Below are positions 35,411 through 44,620 of a stretch of 64,000 nucleotides of DNA, one piece after another. The stretch comes from Haliclona indistincta (Eukaryota; Porifera; Demospongiae; Haplosclerida; Chalinidae). Position numbers and translations under genes: made by a program. The stretch lies in assembly GCA_964017065.1 (NCBI GenBank), contig OZ024787.1, positions 13,212,044-13,276,043 on the forward strand, written 5' to 3'. Numbering within the stretch: position 1 is the stretch's first letter; the number at the start of each line of letters is the position of its first letter. The notes beneath the pieces are model-generated. The model was not told where the DNA came from. It did not search any database and saw only the letters and a program-made list of their open reading frames with translations.

Positions 35411-35691
35411 AAGTAATAAAAACATTTTAACCAAAATGGAAGAGATTGGTACATTTATCGAAAAAGTATGGAAACAAGATTTAAAATGAAAAGGAATGTA
35501 ACAATAGCAGTGTAATGCTACCTCCCTAAATTAACTGCTTTCGATAGTTGTGGTTAATTTAATAGGGAGGTAGCATTACACTGCTATTGTTACAATCCTT
35601 TTCATTTTAAATCTTGTTTCCATACTTTTTCGATAAATGTACCAACCCTAAATCTCTTCCATTTTGGTTAAAATGTTTTTATTACTTGTAG
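35411..35691. repeat. foldback repeat, ~127-bp arms
   Basis: The left arm starts AGTAATAAAAACATTTTAAC and the right arm is its near-perfect complement. The centre is a short AT-rich loop with TTCGATAG. Probably a MITE; target duplication not resolved. Non-coding. Confidence 0.75.
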
Positions 35692-35962
35692 CTATAGTGT
35701 TGGTACGGATGCTGATCGTGGATGATTGTTTACAAGTAGATTCTTATCTTGGTATCAATTTCTTCACTTCCAGTCACTGGAGTTAGTGTGCATCCTTTCA
35801 ACAATGTTTGTGATACATTTCACTAGACTAAGCTACAGTAGGTGTACCATGATGGCCGTACTGCTGTACACTATAGTACTTTTCAAACGTATAAGTATTA
35901 TCAGGAGCCCATGGTATTCTTATGCCTCGGTGGGCGGAGCCACGAGGCATACAGTAGTCGTG

Positions 35963-35964
<2 letters not shown>

Positions 35965-36027
<63 letters not shown>
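35965..36027. repeat. (GT)n microsatellite
   Basis: An uninterrupted GT run of about 62 bp. The valine/cysteine-repeat open frames across it are artefacts. Confidence 0.9.
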
Positions 36028-36028
<1 letters not shown>

Positions 36029-37144
36029 CTGTCCGTTGCCGGCATAGCGTATCGCACGCTAAAAATTAATCGCTCACATCAGGAACACAGGTAGAAATCG
36101 CTATTTGCTCAGAACTGAATTGATAAATTGTTGGTTCTAAAGCTCTGTTCGTGAGTTATGGCGTGAGATGCTTACCTCGATGGCTGTTCCCGGCTATCTG
36201 GACTCCTCTAAAGACAAAACAGTTTACAGCTGACTGCCTTACAGCTAGTGAGTTCGTTTGTACTACAAAACAGCTTGGTAGGTCCAGCGAAATTCTCTCG
36301 AAGGCCTACAGCTCGAGCTTGAGCTCGTTGGTGATGTAAAGACAAAATTGTCTACTGCTGGCTGCCTTACAGCTAGTGAGTTCGTTTTTTTACTTCAGAA
36401 CAGCATGGCAGACTTGTATATGAAGCTGCATTCTCGAGTTATGGCGTATATATAAACTTTGCTTACCTCGCGATCGATGGCCGTTGCTGGCGATCTAGAG
36501 TTCTCCGTAGACAAAACTATCCACAGTTGACTGCCTAGAAGCTGATAGGTTACAGGATAGCAGCGTGTGTCTAAAGAAACTGTGTAAGCAAGCTATGGAC
36601 GCTATCTCGCTCGTGTACGTGCTGTGCTGTGCCCTGCACTCGAACTTAACATTATAGACACGCCCTGGTTAGCACTGATTGACTTCTGATTGCATAACTA
36701 AAGCACACTGCTGTACAGAAATCCTGTATACATGCATCTGCAGTTGCTGTGTTTGTGGAACGGTGGATAGTTGTTTTTGTGGACATAGTGTCATTCCACC
36801 GAGCCATCTGCACCTTAGGTGCTTCATTTCACTATCATTACATCAACTATAATTGCAGACATCTCAACCTTCAATTGAGTGCGACCGTGTGATTTCCATA
36901 GTTTACGGTAGTATGCAGCAAACTCGCCTAGTATACGGTAGAGCTATACAGAAATTCTAAGGTTATGAAACTGTGTGACACAAGTTAGACTAGAGAGGTC
37001 TGTATAATTGGGAATGGTCAATAGTGATCAATACCACACTGTACAAAGATGAATGATCTGTTACTGACTGTGAGTGAGAACTGATGTAGTGTGGATTACA
37101 CACACCTGTTACTACATGACTCAACACAATCACACACAACTCAC
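36028..37144. other. non-coding with degenerate direct repeats
   Basis: Two related stretches (about 36140-36340 and 36340-36570) share GCTTACCTCG...CGATGG, CTGACTGCCTTACAGCTAG and TGAGTTCGTTT motifs. No gene is supported. Confidence 0.45.
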
Positions 37145-37249
37145 ATGATATTCACCAGTACCATGATGATTGGGATCCGCTCCCCGCAACAAGAGTTGTT
37201 TCACTCTTGTCACATCACCTCTAGCACTAGCATTATAGAGGTCTATGTT
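37145..37249 (-). CDS. ankyrin exon, probable N-terminal repeat of gene A
   Basis: 105-bp exon with TTCACAG acceptor and GTGAGT donor. It encodes NIDLYNASARGDVTRVKQLL followed by LRGADPN, the typical first ankyrin repeat of a stack. Same strand as gene A; the intervening 24.7 kb is largely the KDZ nest, so it could be spliced to the 12439-12338 exon across one very large intron. It could also belong to a separate gene; the phase (0) does not discriminate. Confidence 0.6.
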
Positions 37250-37582
37250 CTGTGAACACAACATAACATCATGTATCAAACAATGACAGCTGCTACACTT
37301 AAAAATAACACATAATCCAAATGAATGAAAAGTGTATTTCTGATAACATATGCTAGGGTTCCCAATGAAAAAAAATTAACAGTCACAGATTCAGCGGACT
37401 TGCGTCTCGGTGTGTAGAGTGGTTTGACCCGAACATGAAACAGACAAATAGAGAAGCGCGCGCCAAGTCCTTCCTTTTTGCAGAAAAAATAAAAACGCTT
37501 GAAATAACTTGTCGATGCTAGCCAATCGCAAGTAAATTAATACTTTTTTTAAAACTACTTTCAGCGCCAAAGCTTAGTTTTG

Positions 37583-38430
37583 TTGGTAAGGATGCACAGG
37601 ATCATGCTGTCAAGATTTCCAAGCTCTTCGACGTCGCAGCGATCTTTATGCGTTGTTTCCAGGCCATACATTGAAAGAGGGCGGGCCCCAAGACGATGAC
37701 GAAAATAGACTTAGGACTCTAGCGCTTTTGTAAATTGTGCTGTAGCAATCCTCATGCAGATTTTACTTAGTTAGGTGTCAATACATCTGCACAGCAAGTT
37801 TCATGAAGTTCATACACTTCCTTCCATCTGGCTCAAAATATTTCTGTTTTTTCTGAGCCAGATGGAAGGAAGTGTATTAACTTCATGAAACTTGGTGTGC
37901 AGATGTATTGATACCTAACTAAGTAAAATCTGCATGAGGATTGCTACAGCACAATTTACAAAAGCGCTAGCAGGGGCGTAACTAGACATTTTGAACCGAG
38001 GAGGCGCACGCGATTTTGGGAAATAACTAATTAATATTCATTAGAATACGTCATTTTACTGCCTCAGTGCCTCGTAGCTAGCAGCGCGCCATATGCATAG
38101 CATGGTGAATGTAGCGCGTTCGCGGTACGTAGCCTGGATGGAGTAGAGAGCAAGATAGAGACAGCTGTGCCAGGCAAGACAGCTGTACTATGCAAGGTAC
38201 ATGTATATACGTTCATAAAAATTTTGGTTGGGCAAAAGCGAGGAGGCAAGCGCCTCCTCTGCTTCACGGTAGTTACGCTACTGGCTAGAGTCCTAAGTCT
38301 ATTTTCGTCATCGTCTTGGGACCCCGCCCTCCTTCAATGTACGGCCTGGAAACTGCAACGCATAAAGATCGCTGCAACGTCGAAGAGCTTGGAAATCTTG
38401 ACAGCATGATCCTGTGCATCCTTACCAACA
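37583..38430. repeat. large foldback element, ~270-bp arms
   Basis: From GGTAAGGATGCACAGGATCA to its complement near 38430, symmetric about 37850. The right arm is interrupted by a 313-bp element (37971-38283). The flanks (37365-37582 and 38431-38475) are contiguous in an inverted dispersed copy at 42325-42590, which therefore represents the locus without the foldback. Non-coding. Confidence 0.75.
37971..38283. mobile_element. 313-bp TIR element, 5-bp TSD GCTAG
   Basis: Ends CAGGGGCGTAACTA and, inverted, CAGTAGCGTAACTA. GCTAG is at 37966-37970 and 38284-38288. The other arm of the foldback (37700-37720) shows the uninterrupted sequence with one GCTAG. Superfamily uncertain; some hAT lineages make 5-bp duplications. 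Confidence 0.75.
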
Positions 38431-39079
38431 AAACCGTAGATGATACTGTACAAGTGGATACGCAACAGGGCAAGTATACGGGAAAATAATCGGAAAACTC
38501 TGTCTCTATCACTGCCACGACCTAGAGGTGACAGGTGTGCGCGACAACGGTCTCGAAATCTGGCTGTAGTGCATGACTGGAGAGCCTAAAGAAATATAAG
38601 GAGGACCAAACGAAGGTATAATAGTTATAGATCACTATATTCTTCCTTGCAACGATTCATTTCGAGGCTAACACACGTTATGCCGTGAGTAAAGCCGCTG
38701 ACATGGCTGCTGAAGGGTTTGGTTAGATTACCGGCTTACTTGGGTACCAGACTAACGTAAGTTAGTTGTTTTACAACTTCATAGGTATTTGGCCAGTGAG
38801 TTAAACTACATATGTATACTCTCTCAACAACCAGTATTTGGTGTGGAAGCAAATTTTATTGTTTTATAGCTAACTGCTTACGGTGAGATTATTTCCAAAC
38901 CTATAGAAACTGTTGGTATTTGGTATATTGATTATTGTAGTCCATTGTCTGTTTTATTGCGTTAAACTACTATCCATTTAAAATAGTCACTTACAAGCAT
39001 ATTATGTGCGCTTAAAAAGTAGTACATAAATGTACCTTTCAATTAACAGATTGATGAATAAATTATTTTGTATTTGTAG

Positions 39080-39310
39080 ATGCCTGGTGGACGACTAAGT
39101 CACAAGAAGCGAAGAAAAGGCTTTCGTCACAAGTTAGGAGGACGTAAGAACGATGCTCAAGTACCTCATAATGCTGCCACGCTGGTGCAACAACAGTCGG
39201 TATACCAAGATTTGAAGACTATGAATGTAGTAGCAGAACCGCGGGTATCGATTTACGGGCTATGTTCCAGCCACTTAATAAATGAAGAAGAACTCTGTAG
39301 AAATCATTAA
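39080..39310 (+). CDS. unrecognised small ORF, basic N-terminus
   Basis: 76 codons starting right after an acceptor-like TTTGTAG. The first 25 residues are rich in Lys/Arg/His (MPGGRLSHKKRRKGFRHKLG). No family recognised. 38484-39079 and 39311-39377 hold nothing else. It may be a chance frame. Confidence 0.2.
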   Translation: MPGGRLSHKKRRKGFRHKLGGRKNDAQVPHNAATLVQQQSVYQDLKTMNVVAEPRVSIYGLCSSHLINEEELCRNH

Positions 39311-39377
39311 TCATTATTACAGTGGTGTAGGAATAAATGGTGCACGGGTACTAGAGCATCACCTTGAATTTACCCAG

Positions 39378-40190
39378 TTAATTGGGGCGAGCCTGAGCGA
39401 GCCCCACATTGATTGGCACAATGGCCCACGCGGCGGGGAATGTATCTATCTATCAATCTATCTGTCACGGGGTAGCGTTTGTCCTTTTCAATGTTCCCGA
39501 GAAGTAGGAAACGCCCTTTTTAGCACGTGCGCACATTATAATTGGCGCTTGGTTTCAAACAAGATACCTGGCATTCTGGCAATGATGCAGATGACTCAGG
39601 GACGACAAAAACAGAGATCAGACCTGAAAAGCAACAACTTTCGACAAGGCCGCTACTAGAAAGCGACGACGAGAGGCAGAGTCACCCGATCAACGTGAAA
39701 GCGGACGACTCAAAGGGCATACGGAGACGCCTGCGGAAAGCAGTAGCTGCAACAGAGCAAACAGTAACTTAGGTGTACGTCTAATGAGCTCGTTTGTGTT
39801 AGCAGTAGAGCCTGCAGTGAGTGAGGAGACCGAGGAACCCTACTCATCACATCTTCTAGGTACATTGTTCCCGGCCATGACGCCTAGGCAAGGAACACAC
39901 TCAGCAAGAGATAGTTGGAGAAAGTACACCATATCTGAACATAACCAAACTATTGATTCTATTCACCATCAACAAACCCATTAGCGCTGTTAAATATTAA
40001 CATATTATAGCACAAAATCTGTGGTGAAACTGGTGTTCACAAATACAGACTTATCTACTAAAATCTGGACTCACCACATAACCTGGTGCAATTAATAATT
40101 ATGTTATACACAACTATACACTAGCGAGGCTAAATTATATCAATGCTCAGGCTCGCCCCTGCCATTCCATGAATGTACTAGTAATATTCA
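39378..40190. mobile_element. second copy of the GGGGCGAGCCTGAGC-end element
   Basis: Same termini and much of the interior as 5441-6505, with internal deletions. Ends CCATTCCATGAATGTACTAGT. No coding region recognised. 40191-40764 holds no supported gene. Confidence 0.65.
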
Positions 40191-41270
40191 CTACTACTTA
40201 ACACGCCCAGGCTTCGTGAATATCATTAATTAAACAAAACGCAAAGCAATACTTATTATTTTTGCATACTTTTCAAGGCGATCGTCCACGCAGCCGCCTC
40301 AGCAAGACCAGGACAGCAAATTCGTGGGACAACGTACTGTGCTGTGCTAGCGAAACACTGGAAAGTGCATGATCATGAATAATTAATTAGCAAAAATTTT
40401 CGCCCACGCTTCGCGCGCCCACTTATTTTGACTCCTGCATCACTTTGAAAAAAATTTCCTACGCCACTGTATTAGATATCATTGTGGTGACAATAATAAT
40501 ATTAGGCAATTGTTCTGTTCTGGTTCCTATTTCTTTTGTTGAAGTGACTTTCTTCGCAATAAAAATCATCAAGCGTGCAGCTATCTAAGCTACTACACGC
40601 AGGGGAGGTGTCAGAGTCTTCCAAAGCGATTGCCATACTGTGTTCGCGATGGATCTGTTAGCCCGAACGCTCACCACGTGTGCAGACTGCACGTGCAATT
40701 TACGACTGTCCGTATACTACTTCCGTGTCATTCGTGGCAGTGATTGTCCCACGCGAAATCGTAGTATGCGGGCTAGCCTCATTCCCAGGCCTTTGAAAGA
40801 AGGCCTGGTAACAATTGCACGCGCATGCGCCAATTTTCGCTCAAATCGCGCGATCGGACATTTACGTGTAATGTTTGCTATATTTATGTCCGTAAACTGG
40901 TCCGTTTATGTAATATACGATGCAAAAGATAGGCAGGGTATATAAGAGGCGGAGCAATTCTGTTGCTGACATGACAAAGATGCGTTCAGTACAGTATGCT
41001 TCTTGTAAGCCGCATCCTGAACTCAACATCAGCTTACAGCTATATCTGTGGACACAGTAGGACTCCCAAGACATCGGCCCGAAGAGGCATCGTAGCTATA
41101 CGCTGAAACTGTGCTTTCTCTTCGATGTGCATCGCTCTCAAATGTAAGAGCCGACGGTTAACTGGCCGCAAAGCTCTAAAACCAAAATGTCTGTACGTAC
41201 ATGTATGGTCCTCTAGACTAACCGTGGATAGCTCCTGTAACACAGGGCTAGACACACGTACTACGTGCTT

Positions 41271-41621
41271 GTGTCTAATGCGCCTATCAATGTCACACCC
41301 CACCCCCCCAGTACGGGGCAAGTAGGGGATTATAGGGGATTTGCACAAACAGGAAGTCAAAAGCCCCAGGGTGGGGCAAGTTGGCGATGCAATTCCCCTA
41401 CAAATCCCGTCTATATCCCCACCCTGCCCCTACGGGATTTGACCTTACATATATACTATTATAGAAGAATGACTCAGCTACACGCATATCATGAAATCCA
41501 AGCGTAACCGGAGTTGGTCAAATGCCCGACCCTCGGGCAAAATTCCGTTGAATAATCCCGTACAACCCCCACACCTGTCCCGTACTGGGGGGGTGGGGCG
41601 TGACATTGATAGGCGCATAAG
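41271..41621. repeat. foldback with G/C-tract arms
   Basis: GCGCCTATCAATGTCAC followed by a C-rich tract, mirrored by its complement near 41590-41621. The centre has repeated CCCCTAC/GTAGGGG motifs. Non-coding, within the Mutator-like element. Confidence 0.65.
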
Positions 41622-41968
41622 ACGAAGAGTAATCATAGCTTTGCCTCCAGTGCTGCGGCACGCACTAAACTTTGCTGAATGAAGGAATTCTTTGTTAAGA
41701 GTCTATATTACAACGAAGAGCAAGCTAAGAACTACAGTTAGGAAATTACAAGCTTGTGAAGTTATACATTCATTTACTTTCACGGAACACAAAGAGTTAA
41801 ACTTTCGCGCATGCGCGTGCAAATGTTAGATGACGCAATCCATCTCGTCAAAGCACAAAAGCCTCAGATTCTCCTTGACAATATCATATCCGTTATATCA
41901 TCTGGCCTGAATCACCCGTCTGCCAATTTTGTTGCAATGGTAGTTGGCGACGGTTACTCTTGATGTAG

Positions 41969-42223
41969 ACTCTGGACAAGGCGCTGGATCATGGCAGCCA
42001 TGGCACAGAACAGTTACAAAGGATTATACGCCACCTGACTCAACCAGTACATGATAATTTTCGCTGCCATCTTTGTGATCAGATTGTCTCCACCTCTTGG
42101 TTACTCCACATTTGCTCCAGTCATAATGTATCCCTTCATTCAAATAGCCTTTGTGAACAAGATATCCTCGACCTTCTGATCAAAGAACATGATGATATTT
42201 TTAGTATTATTTTTCCTAAATAG
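41969..42223 (+). CDS. unrecognised ORF, single zinc-finger-like motif, no ATG
   Basis: 85 codons between stops, with no start codon, so it would be a 3' exon or a fragment. Contains FRCHLCDQIVSTSWLLHICS then SH, a possible C2H2-type finger, and an acidic/hydrophobic end. No family recognised. Being inside a Mutator-like element it could be captured sequence or a transposase remnant. Confidence 0.25.
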   Translation, partial: TLDKALDHGSHGTEQLQRIIRHLTQPVHDNFRCHLCDQIVSTSWLLHICSSHNVSLHSNSLCEQDILDLLIKEHDDIFSIIFPK

Positions 42224-42324
42224 TGTGTTCCATGTTATGCCCTTTGGGTCTCACATTATTATTAAACAGTTACCAGGCCTAATTTCCTAAGAAATTGGCC
42301 TGGGGACGAGGCTATATGCGGGCG

Positions 42325-42590
42325 CGTTGCGTATCCACTTGTACTGTATCATCTATGACAAAACTAAGCTTTGGCGGTGAATGTAGTTTTTTTAAAAGTA
42401 TTTACTTGCGATTGGCTAGCATCGACAAGTTATTTCAAGTGTTTTTTTTATTTTTTCCTGCAAAAAGGAAGGACTTGGCGCTTCTCTATTTGTCCGTTCC
42501 ATGTTCGGGTCAAACCACTCTACACACCGAGATGCAAGCCCGCTGAATCTGTGACTGCCCTTTTTTTCATTGGGAACCCTACATATACGG
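42325..42590 (-). repeat. dispersed repeat, inverse copy of 37365-37582
   Basis: Shares CGTATCCACTTGTACTGTAT, the TTGCGATTGGCTAGCATCGA part and CCACTCTACACACCGAGATG with the flanks of the foldback at 37583-38430, but lacks the foldback itself. Non-coding. Confidence 0.65.
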
Positions 42591-43012
42591 CTCTGTTTTT
42601 AAATTATTAGTACTCGTCACTCACCAATTGCTCCTGAGAACTCATTTTAGTTCTGTTGTAAAGTTGAGGAAGATATAGAAAGTGAGAGAAAAGGCTCAGG
42701 CTGCTGCGAAAGCTAAAGAAAGGGCAGTTGAAAATATCACGTGATGTGTTTACGAGCCCCGCCTAGGCTTGCGATAATTATTCCGGAATAATTTTGAGCC
42801 GCTTGAGCAAGCAGGTGGCTAGTCTCGTCCCCAGACCACACCCTCGCCTATCGCGAGAGAGGGTCTGGTGACTTTAGTCGATTTTCTTGGGCCAGGAAGT
42901 AATATCTTCCCCGGAATGTCTGGGAAAGAATCTGATTGGTCAGAAGGCCAACTGTTACGTAATACAAACCACATCGATAGAATGTTGGCGTCGAAGATAC
43001 CTAGATATGACT

Positions 43013-43461
43013 TAGTTGGGCGTGGCCCGACCTCTGCGTCTACGGGAGGTCGGGTGTCACGCGTATACAAAAGTTGTTCTCACTGCACGAATTCGTGCAG
43101 CTCCAATCAGATTGCTGCATTTCAAATTTTTACATGGGCTTGTTTACAACAGTACGTGTTTACAACACCACATGACTTTTAAAATAGTAATACTGATAAA
43201 TGGCTGAGAAAGAGTGTGTGATCTGTGTTGCTCCATACTTCAGCAACACATCTACCATCTTCACTGCTAAGCGATCTTCTTTCGTGAGCTCTCCACAACC
43301 GAGGCAATGCCAAGCAACAGCTGTACTTAGTTTAATGACAATCATTGTTTATTAATAATATTCATAAAATTAATGCTCTATGTAACAAGTCACAGAACAA
43401 CTTTTGTATACGCGTGACACCCGACCTCCCGTAGACGCAGAGGTCGGGCCACGCCCAACTA
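43013..43461. mobile_element. nested Mutator-like MITE, 9-bp TSD GATATGACT
   Basis: TIRs of about 65 bp start TAGTTGGGCGTGGCCCGACC. GATATGACT is duplicated at 43004-43012 and 43462-43470. Inserted inside the element at 42820-44074. Non-coding. Confidence 0.85.
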
Positions 43462-43496
43462 GATATGACTGTAGTCTTTTGCCTGACGTTCTTGAC

Positions 43497-43658
43497 CGTA
43501 CGGCAACCAGAGCTGCATTTGTCAGCATCGGTTATGAAAGTCTGACAGACAATCAGCGTCTTGCTATTACCGAGTTTGTCAAGGGGAAAGACGTTTTCGT
43601 CTGCCTCCCGACTAGAGAAGGCATGAGTCTATGTTTTGCTACTCGGCCTGCTGTCTAG
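43497..43658 (+). pseudogene. RecQ-helicase-like N-terminal fragment
   Basis: The frame reads AFVSIGYESLTDNQRLAITE, FVKGKDVFVCLPTREGMSLC, then FA and a stop. This matches the start of a RecQ/DExH ATPase core (FGY...L...Q..AI..F..GKDVFV.LPTGxGKS), but the Walker A GxGKS has become REGMS, so no ATP binding is expected. Only about 53 residues remain. It lies inside a transposon, so it is probably captured host sequence. Confidence 0.6.
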
Positions 43659-43806
43659 ACGTTTTCGCCTTCGTAGATTGTCTCCCTCGTCTAACATTAC
43701 CAGACACTTGTGTGTATTAGCAGGTGCAAATTCCAATTAAGACTTATAAGGATTCATTAGTGTTACGTAACTTTATTACACGAAAAGCCCAAGAAAGTGC
43801 AACTAA

Positions 43807-44017
43807 AGGCCACCATACACTGAGCAACTTTTGTCGCTTCGTCGCAAGCAACTTTTGTCGCAAGTTTCGTACGACAAGTCGCCTGAAAATAGGATCGTTT
43901 CTATTTCGAGCAACATGTCGCATACATGTTTCAGGCGACTAGCGACTGCGTGACTATGCACCATACACGGAGCAACTTTTGTCGCCCGACTAAAAGTTGC
44001 TCAGTGTATGGTGGCCT
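43807..44017. mobile_element. 211-bp MITE, TAA target (PIF/Harbinger-like)
   Basis: TIRs start AGGCCACCATACACTGAGCA. TAA flanks at 43804-43806 and 44018-44020. The interior repeats GCAACTTTTGTCGC. A 3-bp TWA duplication fits PIF/Harbinger. Confidence 0.75.
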
Positions 44018-44249
44018 TAAAGTCACCAGACCCTCTCTCGCGATAGGCGAGGGTGTGGTCTGGGGACGAGACTAGCAGGTGGCAAGCATAAAGAATAATT
44101 CCAGAATAATAAGGTGTAATCGGCATGAGTGGGTGGGCGTGACTGGTTACGCCATTCTGTCACGCCCACTATGAACCGACGATCGTAATACTGCGCCTGC
44201 ATGCAACAGCCGCGACACTGTCAACTACTGCTCGTGCTCAACAGATGCT

Positions 44250-44483
44250 ATGGACGCTTCTATTTCCATTGAATTCGAATCCTCGTCTGAACTTGGATCG
44301 CCCGTTTCTTCTGCCGATGAGTCCGAGACTAGCTTAAAGACTAGCAACACTAGCTTAAGGGACTACACGTCGAACATCAGAATGACGAAAATTTCAGTTT
44401 CTTCGGGCAAACAAAGCGTGGTCAAAGACAGTTATCATCAAAGAAACTCACAAATCTGCTTGTGGGCGGAGCAAACACTGTAG
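44250..44483 (+). CDS. unrecognised Ser-rich small ORF
   Basis: 77 codons starting MDASISIEFESSSELGSPVS, serine and acidic rich. Could be a first exon or a chance frame. It lies 138 bp upstream of the 96-bp tandem array. No family recognised. Confidence 0.2.
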   Translation: MDASISIEFESSSELGSPVSSADESETSLKTSNTSLRDYTSNIRMTKISVSSGKQSVVKDSYHQRNSQICLWAEQTL

Positions 44484-44620
44484 AAAGAGTAAAAATTTTA
44501 TTCAATGAGCGGACAAGCCACGCCCACCAAAATGTATTTGTGAACTGAATGGCTCGTGGTGAGCACTGAGCAAACGTATGCATGCGTTTTTGCGTAAAGT
44601 GTTCAGTCTGTCAGTCACAA

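Larger units (their letters stand above)
40774..42314. mobile_element. Mutator-like element, 9-bp TSD TATGCGGGC
   Basis: 1,541 bp. Ends TAGCCTCATTCCCAGGCC and, inverted, TAGCCTCGTCCCCAGGCC, with perfect 9-bp duplications at 40765-40773 and 42315-42323. A 9-bp duplication is typical of Mutator-like elements. The terminal TAG-YCTCRTYCCCAG motif is shared with the element at 42820-44074. It contains a foldback (41271-41621) and an 85-codon open frame (41969-42223). Confidence 0.8.
42820..44074. mobile_element. Mutator-like element with RecQ-like fragment, 9-bp TSD
   Basis: 1,255 bp with ~57-bp TIRs starting TAGTCTCGTCCCCAGACCAC. GCAGGTGGC is duplicated at 42811-42819 and 44075-44083. It contains a second 449-bp element with its own 9-bp duplication (43013-43461), a 211-bp MITE (43807-44017) and a helicase-like fragment (43497-43658). 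No transposase, so non-autonomous. Confidence 0.85.

Noticed and set aside
35726..36094. Valine/cysteine-repeat ORFs
   Set aside because: Produced by the GT dinucleotide run.
38680..39310. Two-exon gene from ATGCC|GTGAGT at 38680 to the ORF at 39080
   Set aside because: Joining the two puts the second part out of frame.
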